Of a stretch of 64,000 nt of DNA, positions 33,308 to 42,828 are shown in pieces. Origin of the DNA: Shimazuella alba (GTDB lineage: Bacteria > Bacillota > Bacilli > Thermoactinomycetales > Thermoactinomycetaceae); contig NZ_WUUL01000002.1 of assembly GCF_009831235.1 (NCBI RefSeq), forward strand, positions 186,001-250,000, given 5' to 3'. The notes under the pieces are model-generated. The model did not search any database. It saw only the letters and a list, made by a program, of their open reading frames with translations, and was not told the DNA's origin. The position numbers were made by a program, and so were the translations under genes. Positions within the stretch are counted from its first letter, which is position 1; each line of letters begins with the position of its first letter.

Positions 33308-33963
33308 TTCTAAGGTTCTGGCTAGATCCCAGACTCGATGTCATTTATTGTGTGACTGGATAAATTATGGAGATCCTTCTTTACCAGAAACCATATCTAA
33401 ACCTTGCTCTTCCATGATTTGAACAATCTTTTTCGATTTGCTGCATTCTGCCTCCCAAACACTAAAATCTATGACTTGCCAAGGGAATCTCTTGTATCTC
33501 TCGAGATTTTCCTGATAATTGCGTAAATATGGATAAAACTTTCAGTTCGCTTATCTACATCTGTAAGATAGAGTCGGCTAAATCATAAGACAACGACTAA
33601 TCTATTTGAATTAATTCAGACATAACAATTGCCTCCTGTAGATTAGTGAGAAATCAAAAATATTTTCTATCAAGTATCACAGATTTAACCCCTAAATCTC
33701 CTGAACTTTATTATCAGTTAGGACTCGCTCTTGGTTTTCTCGAAAAGGCTGCTCGTTTTTTTAGAGATCGTGAAACAGATGATTCTTTAACATAGTCCAG
33801 GTTAAGTGTAGAATATTACAGTATCGAATTTGTCTGTAATTATGATGATTTAATAGAAGTAGTTCACGATTTCATTCTTCTAACACTCGATTATTTCTTT
33901 CAGCTAATAATTCCCAAATCACAATCGAATTCTTATGTTACAATAGTAGTAATCCAAATATGT
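33308..33963. other. Region of gene remnants
   Basis: Holds the minus-strand broken gene 33365-33623 and a plus-strand open stretch 33646-33795 (GTG start, about 49 codons, reading LYYQLGLALGFLEKAARFF near its end) with no ribosome site. Nothing else is supported. Confidence 0.5.
33365..33623 (-). pseudogene. Broken gene with intact ribosome site
   Basis: AGGAGG precedes ATG 33623, but the frame stops after MSELIQID. Further on another frame reads NYQENLERYKRFPWQVIDFS, then VWEAECSKSKKIVQIMEEQG and a stop at 33365. The good start signal and protein-like end indicate a gene decayed by at least one frameshift. Family unknown. Confidence 0.45.
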
Positions 33964-34323
33964 TTGGGGGTATACAAAATTTATACAGATTTCATACCTA
34001 TCAAGCGTTTTTCGGGAGAATTACTGATCTCTCAGGTGAAATATCCTTATCGATATACATTGACTAATAAAGAATTTATTTTTCAAAAACCAAACATGAC
34101 CTACCATGTGCTGCTGGCAGATGTAATTGGGATGATTCCTTACACCTCCCCATCCACAGAGCCACTTGATTCAACCATGAATTATTATAAAATACGTACG
34201 AAAGTAATCCATGTTCTCAATCGCAGCGGGACATATGAAAAAGAAGATGCTGATTTGATATTGCCACTACATCCGCGGATGGTTCGGGCACTCGTGAACA
34301 CAGAAGATTTTTTAAAAATATAA
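33964..34323 (+). CDS. Conserved-looking small protein of unknown function
   Basis: A frame of up to 119 residues (TTG 33964) rich in beta-strand-like sequence, ELLISQVKYPYRYTLTNKEF, later KEDADLILPLHPRMVRALV. It reads like a small PH-like or similar beta domain, but I do not recognise a family. The true start is unclear: GGGGG lies directly beside the TTG and no ATG with a site follows early. A strong terminator comes nine bases after the stop, which supports expression. Confidence 0.55.
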   Translation: MGVYKIYTDFIPIKRFSGELLISQVKYPYRYTLTNKEFIFQKPNMTYHVLLADVIGMIPYTSPSTEPLDSTMNYYKIRTKVIHVLNRSGTYEKEDADLILPLHPRMVRALVNTEDFLKI

Positions 34324-34331
34324 TTTAGATA

Positions 34332-34376
34332 AAAAACAAACAACTCAGTAGTTTTTATTCTAAGTTGTTTGTTTTT
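34332..34376 (+). terminator. Intrinsic terminator
   Basis: AAAAACAAACAACT / AGTTGTTTGTTTTT, 14 bp, with a T-run, directly after the gene ending at 34323. Confidence 0.88.
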
Positions 34377-34471
34377 TTACGATATCCTATTATAATTTCT
34401 GGTATGGGTTGAGGATCATTCCTCGATCCACACCCATGTCATTTTCTTACTGTCACAACAATTTTTTGATA

Positions 34472-34622
34472 GAGGTTGTTGCATAAATACAGTTTAAACA
34501 TGTAATGAAGTCGCTTGATGATTGCGTTTTCCGCGTCTGCAGCCCCTAACCGACAAAGGACGCTCCATCCGCGGGCATCTTCGCTTTTATTTCGCTTTTA
34601 TATGGAATCATGCAACAAGCTC
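34472..34622. mobile_element. MITE-like element of about 150 bp
   Basis: Ends GAGGTTGTTGCAT (34472-34484) and ATGCAACAAGCTC (34610-34622) are inverted repeats with one mismatch, and the first extends to an 18-base exact match with 30869-30886. The interior is G+C-richer (CGTTTTCCGCGTCTGCAGCC) and non-coding, as expected of an internally deleted insertion sequence. Target-site duplication is not clear. Confidence 0.42.
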
Positions 34623-34631
34623 TGATATATA

Positions 34632-34673
34632 AAAAAACGGACTTTGATGAAGCACCATCAAAGTCCGTTTTTT
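34632..34673. terminator. Strong bidirectional terminator of the nuo operon
   Basis: An 18-bp stem AAAAAACGGACTTTGATG / CATCAAAGTCCGTTTTTT with a 6-base loop lies 23 bases past the nuoN stop. Confidence 0.93.
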
Positions 34674-34696
34674 TCTTTATACTAGTTCCAACCAAA

Positions 34697-36145
34697 CTAC
34701 ATGAACCAACTTCCTATGCCCTGTAACAGAATCTGCGGCATGATTCCAAATAAAAATGTACCAATCAGGGTTAATGCGATCACAAAACCCGCAGACCATG
34801 ATACTCTTTCCTTCTCTGCCTTCTCATCTTCCTGCCAATACATCTGACGAATAAGCCGAAAGTAATAATAGTAGGATATCACTGTTGTGAGTAACATTAT
34901 TCCAGCTACCCAAAACAAACTATTGCCAAATGCACCTACCAAAATAGTAAGTTTACCAATAAATCCGGCTGTAAATGGTATACCAGCTAAGGATAATAAA
35001 AATACGGAGAGGCAAAATGCAAGCAAGGGGGATCGCTTATGTAATCCACTCAGCACTCTTCTGTCTGGGCTTTTATCCTGTGCTACTACTTGTAGTATAG
35101 CAAATGTACCTGTGCTAGCTAGTAAATACGCTACAAAGTAATAATACAAGCTAGAATATGCGACGGATTCGCCACCCAATAAAATAGTAATGATGGCTAT
35201 GATCATATAACCAGCATGACCGATACTCGAATATGCCAGCATTCTTTTCAAATGGAATTGTTTTAAGGCGATAACATTTCCAACTATCATCGATAAAATC
35301 GAAAGGACCAATAAAGCTGGAATAACCACACCATGTAGAACAGACTGTATCCCTTGTGTTCCAAATAAACTTCCTAAGAAACGAAGCATAAAGGCAAACC
35401 CAGCAATCTTCGAAACTACAGCCAGAAAGGTAGTTATCGTAGTTGGTGCACCTTGGTATATATCTGGAGCCCACATATGAAAAGGTACCGCAGCGATTTT
35501 AAAGCCAATACCTACCAATATGAGAAAAAACCCCAAATACAATAACATCTCATTGTTATTGGTAAAGGCAACTGCCAAATTTCCGGACATCTCTGTTAAA
35601 GAAGTGGTGCCTGTAAGACCATAGAAAAAAGACATTCCATATAAAAGAAAAGCAGAGGATGCTCCACCATACACAACATACTTCCATGCAGCTTCACTAG
35701 AGGCAAGCCTTTCTTGATGCATTCCTACCAGTACATACGCGGAGAGGCTAAGAAGTTCTAAACTAACAAACAGCATAACAAGCTCAGCTGCACTAACTAA
35801 TGTCATCGCCCCAAGTAGAGCTGACAGAAGAAGCAGATAATATTCCCCTTTTGCAGCAAGCTTTTCAGAAAATGAGAGAATCACAACGAGCAGAGTACCT
35901 ACAATCAACAATAATTTTATCGATCGAATCAGAGGATCGCTCACGTAACTATCTGAAAATAGACTGATAACTTCCTTTCCCTGGAGAATTACAAACAAGC
36001 CAGAGGCAGTCACCGTAAGACCAGCTATCAACCCTAAAATAAAACGCGAACTGTTTTCTCGTAACAAAATTTCTCCGATTAAAATGAGTGCAATCCCTAC
36101 TAACAAAATCCACTCAGGAGAAAGGTCCATCGCCATTTGCTTCAT
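34697..36145 (-). CDS. nuoN: NADH-quinone oxidoreductase subunit N
   Basis: A 482-residue antiporter-like membrane subunit of complex I with about 14 helices. PFHMWAPDIYQGAPTTITTF and the discontinuous-helix region with KRMLAYSSIGHAGYM are the family signatures for proton pumping. I start at ATG 36145, with GGAGGGG just upstream and two bases after the nuoM stop; the longer open frame overlaps nuoM in another phase. Last gene of the operon. Confidence 0.95.
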   Translation of the reverse strand: MKQMAMDLSPEWILLVGIALILIGEILLRENSSRFILGLIAGLTVTASGLFVILQGKEVISLFSDSYVSDPLIRSIKLLLIVGTLLVVILSFSEKLAAKGEYYLLLLSALLGAMTLVSAAELVMLFVSLELLSLSAYVLVGMHQERLASSEAAWKYVVYGGASSAFLLYGMSFFYGLTGTTSLTEMSGNLAVAFTNNNEMLLYLGFFLILVGIGFKIAAVPFHMWAPDIYQGAPTTITTFLAVVSKIAGFAFMLRFLGSLFGTQGIQSVLHGVVIPALLVLSILSMIVGNVIALKQFHLKRMLAYSSIGHAGYMIIAIITILLGGESVAYSSLYYYFVAYLLASTGTFAILQVVAQDKSPDRRVLSGLHKRSPLLAFCLSVFLLSLAGIPFTAGFIGKLTILVGAFGNSLFWVAGIMLLTTVISYYYYFRLIRQMYWQEDEKAEKERVSWSAGFVIALTLIGTFLFGIMPQILLQGIGSWFM

Positions 36146-36147
36146 CC

Positions 36148-37611
36148 TTATCCCCTCCAATCTGAAACAATGGTTTCTAATGTATGATTTAAGGTACTGC
36201 TGATGAGATCCGGGTAGACACCAATACCGACAATGGTTACGACCAAGAAAAACATCGGCAACCATTCTTTCCATGCAATATCTTGATGAGAAATAGATTT
36301 CTTTTGTTCTCCAAAACTGACAGAAAGGAGAGCACGTAAAGTATAAACTGCTGCTAAGATTAATCCCAGAGTGCCAACTGAAGCGTAGATAGGATGTCTT
36401 TCAAACAATCCCAGCAAGGAGAAAAATTCACTTACAAACCCGGATAACCCTGGTAAACCGAGCAAACCAAGGCTTGCCACCATTAAGATCCCTGAGTAGA
36501 TTGGCATCGATTTAGCCAATCCTCCAAGGTTTTCTAATTGGGTAGATTTTGTTCGTTCATAAAGTGCCCCAACCAAGAAGAAGAATAGTGCAGATAATAA
36601 ACCGTGGGAAATCGACTGAAGTACAGCACCTTGTAAGCCTACTTGATTGGCGGCTGCTATTCCCAATAGAATGATCCCCATATGACTTATACTGGAATAT
36701 GCTAGTACGCTTTTCAACTCCTGCTGTGCAAATGCTAAGATCGCACCATACAACAAATTGATCAACCCAAACACCGCAAGTAGCGTAGAAATATACTCCA
36801 TATAATCCGGAAACAGACTTACACCAAAACGGAGCATTCCATAGGCTCCCATTTTCAATAGGATTCCGGCATGAATCATCACTACAGAAGGAGGTGCTTG
36901 CACATGAACAAGAAGCATCCAGCGATGAAAAGGGAAAATAGGCAACTTGATCGCAAATGCGACGAGCAATAGAGTAAGCAAAGTCCACGTAAATGGATTA
37001 AAACTACTAATAGGTATCACTTTCATCAATGAATCATAATCAACTGATCCAAAATAAACATAGATTCCCACAATACCTATCAGCAAAAAAGCAGAACCTA
37101 GCCCATTGTAAATGAGAAACTGATAAGCAGCTCGCTCTTTTTTGGAATAACCCCAAATGCCAATTAAGAAAAACATGGTGATTAAGGTTAGTTCGAAGAA
37201 AAAGAAAAATAAAACGAGGTTTGTTGCGAGAAAAACCCCAATTGTCCCTACTTCCAACAATAAAAATAGAGAATAATACTGTTTGGTACGTTCCTTGATA
37301 TAGATCGAAGCGATTGACCCAATAAAACTGACCAATGTTGTCAACATTAACAATGGCAGAGAAAGACCATCTAATCCAATGCTATATGAAATGGGTTCAA
37401 ATGAACCGAATGTAAACCAAGAAACTTTTTCTACAAACTGCATTTCCTGTCCTGTTTGAAACGGAAAATAAAGATAAATAGTCAAAATAAGGGTAACAAA
37501 GGTAGTCAGATTGGCAATGACACGATGAGCTGAAAACTTCCTTTTTGGAAAGAACTGGAGTACCAAAACACCAACTAACGGTACACAAAGTAAAATGGAT
37601 AAAATCCCCAT
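36148..37611 (-). CDS. nuoM: NADH-quinone oxidoreductase subunit M
   Basis: A 487-residue Mrp-antiporter-like membrane subunit. FPFHRWMLLVHVQAPPSVVM (in place of the common FPFHTWLPDAH) and LKSVLAYSSISHMGIILLG are visible. The start overlaps the nuoL stop as TGATG, so translation is probably coupled. It forms one of the proton channels in the membrane arm. Confidence 0.95.
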   Translation of the reverse strand: MGILSILLCVPLVGVLVLQFFPKRKFSAHRVIANLTTFVTLILTIYLYFPFQTGQEMQFVEKVSWFTFGSFEPISYSIGLDGLSLPLLMLTTLVSFIGSIASIYIKERTKQYYSLFLLLEVGTIGVFLATNLVLFFFFFELTLITMFFLIGIWGYSKKERAAYQFLIYNGLGSAFLLIGIVGIYVYFGSVDYDSLMKVIPISSFNPFTWTLLTLLLVAFAIKLPIFPFHRWMLLVHVQAPPSVVMIHAGILLKMGAYGMLRFGVSLFPDYMEYISTLLAVFGLINLLYGAILAFAQQELKSVLAYSSISHMGIILLGIAAANQVGLQGAVLQSISHGLLSALFFFLVGALYERTKSTQLENLGGLAKSMPIYSGILMVASLGLLGLPGLSGFVSEFFSLLGLFERHPIYASVGTLGLILAAVYTLRALLSVSFGEQKKSISHQDIAWKEWLPMFFLVVTIVGIGVYPDLISSTLNHTLETIVSDWRG

Positions 37612-39467
37612 CAGCCAATTAACCTCCCTGCTGTGATGGATAGAAGAAGAATGAGAGTACCGAAGATACTGATAAGGAGATATCTTTGTACTTGACCATT
37701 TTGAAGAAAGGAACCAATCTCTCCCAACTGTCTAGGTAACAATTTGATAAACTGTGCAACGCCTCCGAGAATAAATCTATCCCATCCCATCAATATCCAG
37801 CCTAATCCTTTTAAAGTCCACACAAAAACCGCTTGGTAGCATTCATCGACATAAAATTTGCGATAAGATAGTCGGTAACCAAATCCGCTATATTTTGCAA
37901 TTTTAGCAGCAGACACCCATCTTCTTTGGTAAATCGCATAAGCCAAAAATACACCTAACAATGCGATCAGAGTCACTGCAACAGGAATCCACCATAGTGT
38001 CGAACTCTCTGTTACACCAATCCATTCTCCTAATATATGACTTGGAAATTGGACGAAGCCTGCAAATATAGAAAAGAACGCTAAAATCCAAATCGGTACT
38101 TGAAAATGCCAAGATAAAGATTTTGTCTTCTCTCCCGGTTCTTTTCCAGTAAAAACAAGAAAATACACCCGGAACATATAAAAAGCAGTACAAAAAGCGG
38201 CTAAAAGTGCTGCAACAAACAATGTATATCTCCCACTGTGATACACAGCTAAAAAGATCTCATCTTTGGAGAAAAAACCGGAAAAGGGCGGAATACCAGC
38301 GATACTTAAGCTACCGATTAAAAACATTACTGCCAGCCATTTTTGTTGTTTCCACAAACCACCCATTTTTCTGATGTCTTGTTCATGGCGAAATGCTACA
38401 ATCACAGCTCCTGCTACTAGGAAAAGCAATGCTTTAAAAAATGCGTGAGTCAAAAGATGAAAAAAACCTGCTCCATAACCAAGTGAACCAAGCCCTAGCA
38501 TCATATAGCCAAGTTGACTGATTGTCGAATAGGCTAGCACTCGTTTGATATTAGTTTGAGTCAATGCAATAACTGCTGCAAATAGTGCCGTAAAAGCCCC
38601 AATGTAAGCAACAACTGTCAGAGCTGTAGGAGATGCTTCAAATAACCAATACGTTTCTGCAATCAAAAATACACCAGCCGCTACCATTGTTGCCGCATGA
38701 ATCAAAGCACTTACAGGCGTTGGGCCTTCCATTGCATCTGGTAACCAGGTATGCAATGGAAATTGCCCTGATTTCCCTACTGCACCCACAAATATCAAGA
38801 TTGCAATGAGCGTGAGCATTCCTGCGGAAAGTTGATTCGTATCCACTGCTTGCTTCACAACAGCAAAATCAAAACTTCCCACTTGCCAATAAAGTAAACA
38901 AATCGCGATAAATAAACCAACATCACCAATACGTGTCACGATAAACGCTTTCTTTGCCGCTTGTTTTGCTGACTCTCTGTCAAAGTAGAAACCAACTAAT
39001 AGAAAAGAGCAAACACCGACGAGCTCCCAAAAGAAATAAAGTTCTAAAAAATTAGGGGAGATGACTAACCCTAGCATGGAAAAAGTAAACAAGGACAGGT
39101 AAGCAAAAAAGGTATTGCTCCTCCCATCATCTTTCATATATCCCATGGAATAGAGTTGAACCAAACAACTAACCAAAGAAACAATAAACAGCATGGCTAT
39201 CTGAATCGGTGTAAAACTAGCACCAACTGTTATGACATTGGATCCAATATGTAACCAATCTACTTTCCAATCTGTTATAGCCCTATTCCATACAAAACTT
39301 TGCAATAGTAAAAAAACTGCATAGAGAAAAGCTAGAAAAGTGGAAATTACTCCAATCCAAGAGACCCATAATTTTTTACCTTTTGTACGCAAAGTTAACT
39401 GTATCAAAAAGGCAAGGAGTGGGAGCAATGGAATTGTCCATGCAAAATTTATCATTTTGATCACCAT
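37611..39467 (-). CDS. nuoL: NADH-quinone oxidoreductase subunit L
   Basis: A 618-residue distal membrane subunit with QFPLHTWLPDAMEGPTPVSA and the following LIHAATMVAAGVFL. The long C-terminal part holds the lateral helix region. Two starts are possible: ATG 39467 after AAGGATAAGG, or ATG 39455 after GGTGATC. The gene begins two bases after nuoK and overlaps nuoM by one base. Confidence 0.95.
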   Translation of the reverse strand: MVIKMINFAWTIPLLPLLAFLIQLTLRTKGKKLWVSWIGVISTFLAFLYAVFLLLQSFVWNRAITDWKVDWLHIGSNVITVGASFTPIQIAMLFIVSLVSCLVQLYSMGYMKDDGRSNTFFAYLSLFTFSMLGLVISPNFLELYFFWELVGVCSFLLVGFYFDRESAKQAAKKAFIVTRIGDVGLFIAICLLYWQVGSFDFAVVKQAVDTNQLSAGMLTLIAILIFVGAVGKSGQFPLHTWLPDAMEGPTPVSALIHAATMVAAGVFLIAETYWLFEASPTALTVVAYIGAFTALFAAVIALTQTNIKRVLAYSTISQLGYMMLGLGSLGYGAGFFHLLTHAFFKALLFLVAGAVIVAFRHEQDIRKMGGLWKQQKWLAVMFLIGSLSIAGIPPFSGFFSKDEIFLAVYHSGRYTLFVAALLAAFCTAFYMFRVYFLVFTGKEPGEKTKSLSWHFQVPIWILAFFSIFAGFVQFPSHILGEWIGVTESSTLWWIPVAVTLIALLGVFLAYAIYQRRWVSAAKIAKYSGFGYRLSYRKFYVDECYQAVFVWTLKGLGWILMGWDRFILGGVAQFIKLLPRQLGEIGSFLQNGQVQRYLLISIFGTLILLLSITAGRLIG

Positions 39468-39469
39468 CC

Positions 39470-39775
39470 TTATCCTTTCAGTGAGTTATATTGATCTGCT
39501 TCTGCCGTTTCTTTTTTCCGGTACAAAGCGATTAAGATTGCTAAGCCTACAGCGGCTTCAGCGGCTGCGACAGTAATCGTGAAAAACGTAAATATTTGTC
39601 CTTCTATATTTGGAAAGAAACCCAACCGAGAAAAAGCAACCAAATTCAAGTTAACAGCATTAAGCATTAATTCCACACTAAATAGGAGCATAACAGCATT
39701 ACGCTTGGTCAGCACACCATACAACCCAATACAAAATAAAATAGCTGCAAGTGCTAGATAAGAAGTTAGGTACAT
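39470..39775 (-). CDS. nuoK: NADH-quinone oxidoreductase subunit K
   Basis: A 101-residue, three-helix subunit. The conserved membrane glutamates fall in [20 protein letters not shown] and [17 protein letters not shown]. Starts directly after the nuoJ stop, with AAGGAG inside the nuoJ end. Confidence 0.96.
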   Translation of the reverse strand: MYLTSYLALAAILFCIGLYGVLTKRNAVMLLFSVELMLNAVNLNLVAFSRLGFFPNIEGQIFTFFTITVAAAEAAVGLAILIALYRKKETAEADQYNSLKG

Positions 39776-40273
39776 TTATTTCTGCTCCTTTCGTGCCAAT
39801 ACAATCGCGCCAATGAGAGCAACCAGTAACAAAATAGATGCAAGTTCAAATGGAATGGCATAGTCCTTAAACAATGTAGTCCCAATACTTTGCACACTAG
39901 GGCTGTAAACTTTTACTGTTGGGGCAAAGATCGGATTTTGATAAATAATTAGCATGATAACAAGGAAAAATCCCGTGACAACAATGAGACTTAACCATTG
40001 ATGAAGTTGAAATGACTTGCTTGCTCCACTTTCTTCTGGTTTCGTAAGCATAATTCCAAATATCATCAAAATGGAGATCCCACCTGCATAAACCAACACT
40101 TGTACTACGGCAAGGAACTCAGCCTGCAACAAGAGGTAGATGCCAGCAAGGCTGAAAAATGTAAATGCAAGCGACAATGCCATATGCATAACTCGTATCG
40201 CATTTAAGAAAAACACAGCCCCTCCAATCGCAAAAACCGAAAAGAGCGAAAAAGCAAAGAACTCTGCGTTCAT
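39776..40273 (-). CDS. nuoJ: NADH-quinone oxidoreductase subunit J
   Basis: A 165-residue, five-helix membrane subunit. EFLAVVQVLVYAGGISILMI is the characteristic third helix with the pi-bulge region. Start overlaps the nuoI stop as ATGA, implying coupling. Confidence 0.95.
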   Translation of the reverse strand: MNAEFFAFSLFSVFAIGGAVFFLNAIRVMHMALSLAFTFFSLAGIYLLLQAEFLAVVQVLVYAGGISILMIFGIMLTKPEESGASKSFQLHQWLSLIVVTGFFLVIMLIIYQNPIFAPTVKVYSPSVQSIGTTLFKDYAIPFELASILLLVALIGAIVLARKEQK

Positions 40274-40731
40274 GAGGGAGTCCCTCCTGTAGGCTTTTTA
40301 ACCGGAATCGGGTTGAGTGTATTTTCAGAGCGGATATTTTCATCATTGGCAAACAACCACTCGCTATTTTTAAATAATTCATCACGAGAATACGTAGACA
40401 GCTCAAAGTTATTGGTCATTACAACAGCTTCTGTCGGACAAACCTCTGTACATAAATCGCATAAAATGCAAATTTCAAAGTTGATATTATATGTCTCAAT
40501 TACTTTTCCTTTTTGGTTTGGATCAGGGTTTTTCTTTCCTGTAAGCGAAATGCAGTCCGTGGGACATACTCGAACACACTGATTACAAACAATGCATTTA
40601 TCTGGATCAAAATATTGAATACCTCGGAAGCGATCTGGCATTTCTAAAGGCTCTTGTGGATAATTATAAGTTACTTTTGGTTTCACCATATTTTTTAGCG
40701 TAACATTTAACCCTTTGATTAGCCCAAGCAT
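40270..40731 (-). CDS. nuoI: NADH-quinone oxidoreductase subunit I (2x 4Fe-4S)
   Basis: A 153-residue ferredoxin-like subunit. Two clusters are ligated by CIVCNQCVRVCP (C46, C49, C52, C56) and CILCDLCTEVCP (C88, C91, C94, C98), corresponding to N6a and N6b. It passes electrons to NuoB. With NuoE/F/G missing, it may itself be the entry point for ferredoxin or another donor (inference). Confidence 0.96.
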   Translation of the reverse strand: MLGLIKGLNVTLKNMVKPKVTYNYPQEPLEMPDRFRGIQYFDPDKCIVCNQCVRVCPTDCISLTGKKNPDPNQKGKVIETYNINFEICILCDLCTEVCPTEAVVMTNNFELSTYSRDELFKNSEWLFANDENIRSENTLNPIPVKKPTGGTPS

Positions 40732-40749
40732 TTTTAGAACCTCCCTTTT

Positions 40750-41727
40750 TTAATAATAGTGAGTCAAAAATGGCACTTCTTTTAACAACGTGGTGAGAAT
40801 GATATTAGCAAGTGCAACAGGAAGTAACACTTTCCATGCAAATTGCATGAGTTGATCAACGCGAATCCTTGGCATTGTAGCACGTACCCAGTATAAGAAA
40901 AACACTACGACACTAAATTTTATGATAAACCAAACGATTCCTGGTAAAAAAGTAAAACCGAAAGGCGCATTCCATCCACCAAGAAACAAAACAGTAGTAA
41001 GGGAAGACATGGCAAAAATGTATACATATTCGGCCAACATGAAAAACGCAAATCGAAATCCACTATATTCTACATGGTAACCTGCAACCAACTCTGATTC
41101 TGCTTCTGGCAAATCAAATGGAGTTCGATTTAACTCGGATACAGATGAAATAATAAATACGACAAATCCAATAATCTGAGGAAAAATAAACCATGTTTTC
41201 TGTTGAGCTTCTACTATATCGTTCAGATTGAGTGAACCGACTGTCAGTACAATCCCTACCACCGACATTACAAGCGGAATTTCATAACTTATCATCTGGG
41301 CAGCTGAGCGCATACCTCCAAGTAGTGCATATTTATTATTAGATGCCCATCCGCCTATCAAAATGCCAATCGTTGTTATACTAGAAATAGCCATGTAATA
41401 GAGAAGGCCGACTCCAATGTCCGTGAACTGAATTTGAGAGCTAAAAGGCATCACGGCTAGAACGACAAAAGCTGGAACAAAGGCAATGATAGGGGATAAT
41501 TTAAATAGAGTTTTATCTGCGTTTTTTGGGATCGTATCTTCTTTGATAAGTAGCTTTACGATATCAGCAACTGTTTGCAACAATCCCCAAGGCCCTACTT
41601 GGTTTGGGCCTATCCTGCCTTGGATCCAACCGATCACCTTGCGCTCTGCCAAAATAGCATACGTAACAAACCCAAGAACGATCAGCAACAATATAACTGG
41701 CCCCAAATACAAAAGGAGCGTATTCAT
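40750..41727 (-). CDS. nuoH: NADH-quinone oxidoreductase subunit H
   Basis: A 325-residue membrane subunit forming part of the quinone chamber. RKVIGWIQGRIGPNQVGPWG and ELNRTPFDLPEAESELVAGY are textbook signatures. I start at ATG 41727, which overlaps the nuoD stop as TGATG and has GGGGAGG upstream; a TTG one codon earlier is the alternative. Confidence 0.96.
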   Translation of the reverse strand: MNTLLLYLGPVILLLIVLGFVTYAILAERKVIGWIQGRIGPNQVGPWGLLQTVADIVKLLIKEDTIPKNADKTLFKLSPIIAFVPAFVVLAVMPFSSQIQFTDIGVGLLYYMAISSITTIGILIGGWASNNKYALLGGMRSAAQMISYEIPLVMSVVGIVLTVGSLNLNDIVEAQQKTWFIFPQIIGFVVFIISSVSELNRTPFDLPEAESELVAGYHVEYSGFRFAFFMLAEYVYIFAMSSLTTVLFLGGWNAPFGFTFLPGIVWFIIKFSVVVFFLYWVRATMPRIRVDQLMQFAWKVLLPVALANIILTTLLKEVPFLTHYY

Positions 41728-42827
41728 CAACCATCTACCTCCCCTAATACGATATCGATACCACCAAGGATAGCAACCAAGTTAGAGAGATTCTCATCCT
41801 TGAGTAAAGTCGGGAGAATTTGTAGATTATAAAAAGATGGTCGTCTGAATTTGATTCGCCAAGGTTTGTCTTTCCCTTTGCTTACAATATGACAACCAAG
41901 TTCTCCACGAGGGGACTCGATCCCAACATACACCTCTCCCTCCGGTACACGAAGTACGCGTGGGACTTTCCCCATAATTTTTCCTTCTGATGGGAAATTT
42001 GCTACTGCTTGTGCAACAATTTTTAATGATTCATCAATTTCTTTCATTCTACAAAGATATTTTTGATAAAGATCTCCCACTTCTCCTACTGGAACATCAA
42101 ACGTGAACTGCTCATAGATCGAATAAGGAGCGTCCTTTCGCAAATCCCAATTTAAACCAGTCACACGTAAGTTAGCCCCCGATAAGGCAAAGTTAATAGC
42201 TGTTTCTTGATCGTAGACTCCAATTCCCTTGGTACGTTGGATAAAGATCTCATTACCAGTCACCAACTGGTGATATTCTTTCATTTGCTTTTGCATATAC
42301 GAGACGAAATGATCTACTTTGCCAATCCAATCTTTTGGTGCATCCCATTTTACTCCACCGACACGCATGTAGTTATATGTCAATCTCGCCCCACATAGCT
42401 CATTAAACAAATCTAAGATCTGCTCTCTGTCACGAAAAGCGTACAGAAATGGACTCATTGCACCGATATCGAGTAAATATGTACCCATCCAAACTAAGTG
42501 ACTAGCTACCCGATTGAGTTCCATCACGATCACACGCAAAAATTCTGCTCGCTCTGGAATTTCTAATCCCATTAACTTCTCTGTTGCATGCACGACCGCA
42601 TAATTGTTAGTCATTGCAGACAGATAATCCATCCGGTCTGTATAGGGGATGATTTGTGTATAAGTTAAATCCTCTGCTAATTTTTCTGTCCCTCGATGCA
42701 GGTAGCCGATTACTGGCTCTGTTTCCACAATCCGTTCTCCATCCACTTTCACTAACAAGCGGAGTACTCCATGTGTACTAGGATGTTGCGGTCCCACATT
42801 TAAGAGCATCTCTTCTGTACGTATCAT
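41727..42827 (-). CDS. nuoD: NADH-quinone oxidoreductase subunit D
   Basis: A 366-residue 49-kDa-type subunit lining the quinone site. LNVGPQHPSTHGVLRLLV contains the quinone-binding histidines, and SPRGELGCHIVSKGKDKPWR is the late conserved block. I choose ATG 42827, which has GAGGGGG upstream and lies just after the nuoC stop. Confidence 0.96.
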   Translation of the reverse strand: MIRTEEMLLNVGPQHPSTHGVLRLLVKVDGERIVETEPVIGYLHRGTEKLAEDLTYTQIIPYTDRMDYLSAMTNNYAVVHATEKLMGLEIPERAEFLRVIVMELNRVASHLVWMGTYLLDIGAMSPFLYAFRDREQILDLFNELCGARLTYNYMRVGGVKWDAPKDWIGKVDHFVSYMQKQMKEYHQLVTGNEIFIQRTKGIGVYDQETAINFALSGANLRVTGLNWDLRKDAPYSIYEQFTFDVPVGEVGDLYQKYLCRMKEIDESLKIVAQAVANFPSEGKIMGKVPRVLRVPEGEVYVGIESPRGELGCHIVSKGKDKPWRIKFRRPSFYNLQILPTLLKDENLSNLVAILGGIDIVLGEVDG

Positions 42828-42828
42828 G

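Noticed and set aside
33646-33795. 49-codon plus-strand frame ending KAARFFRDRETDDSLT
   Set aside because: Reads like protein near its end but has no ribosome site and starts at an unsupported GTG; treated as a remnant within the decay zone.
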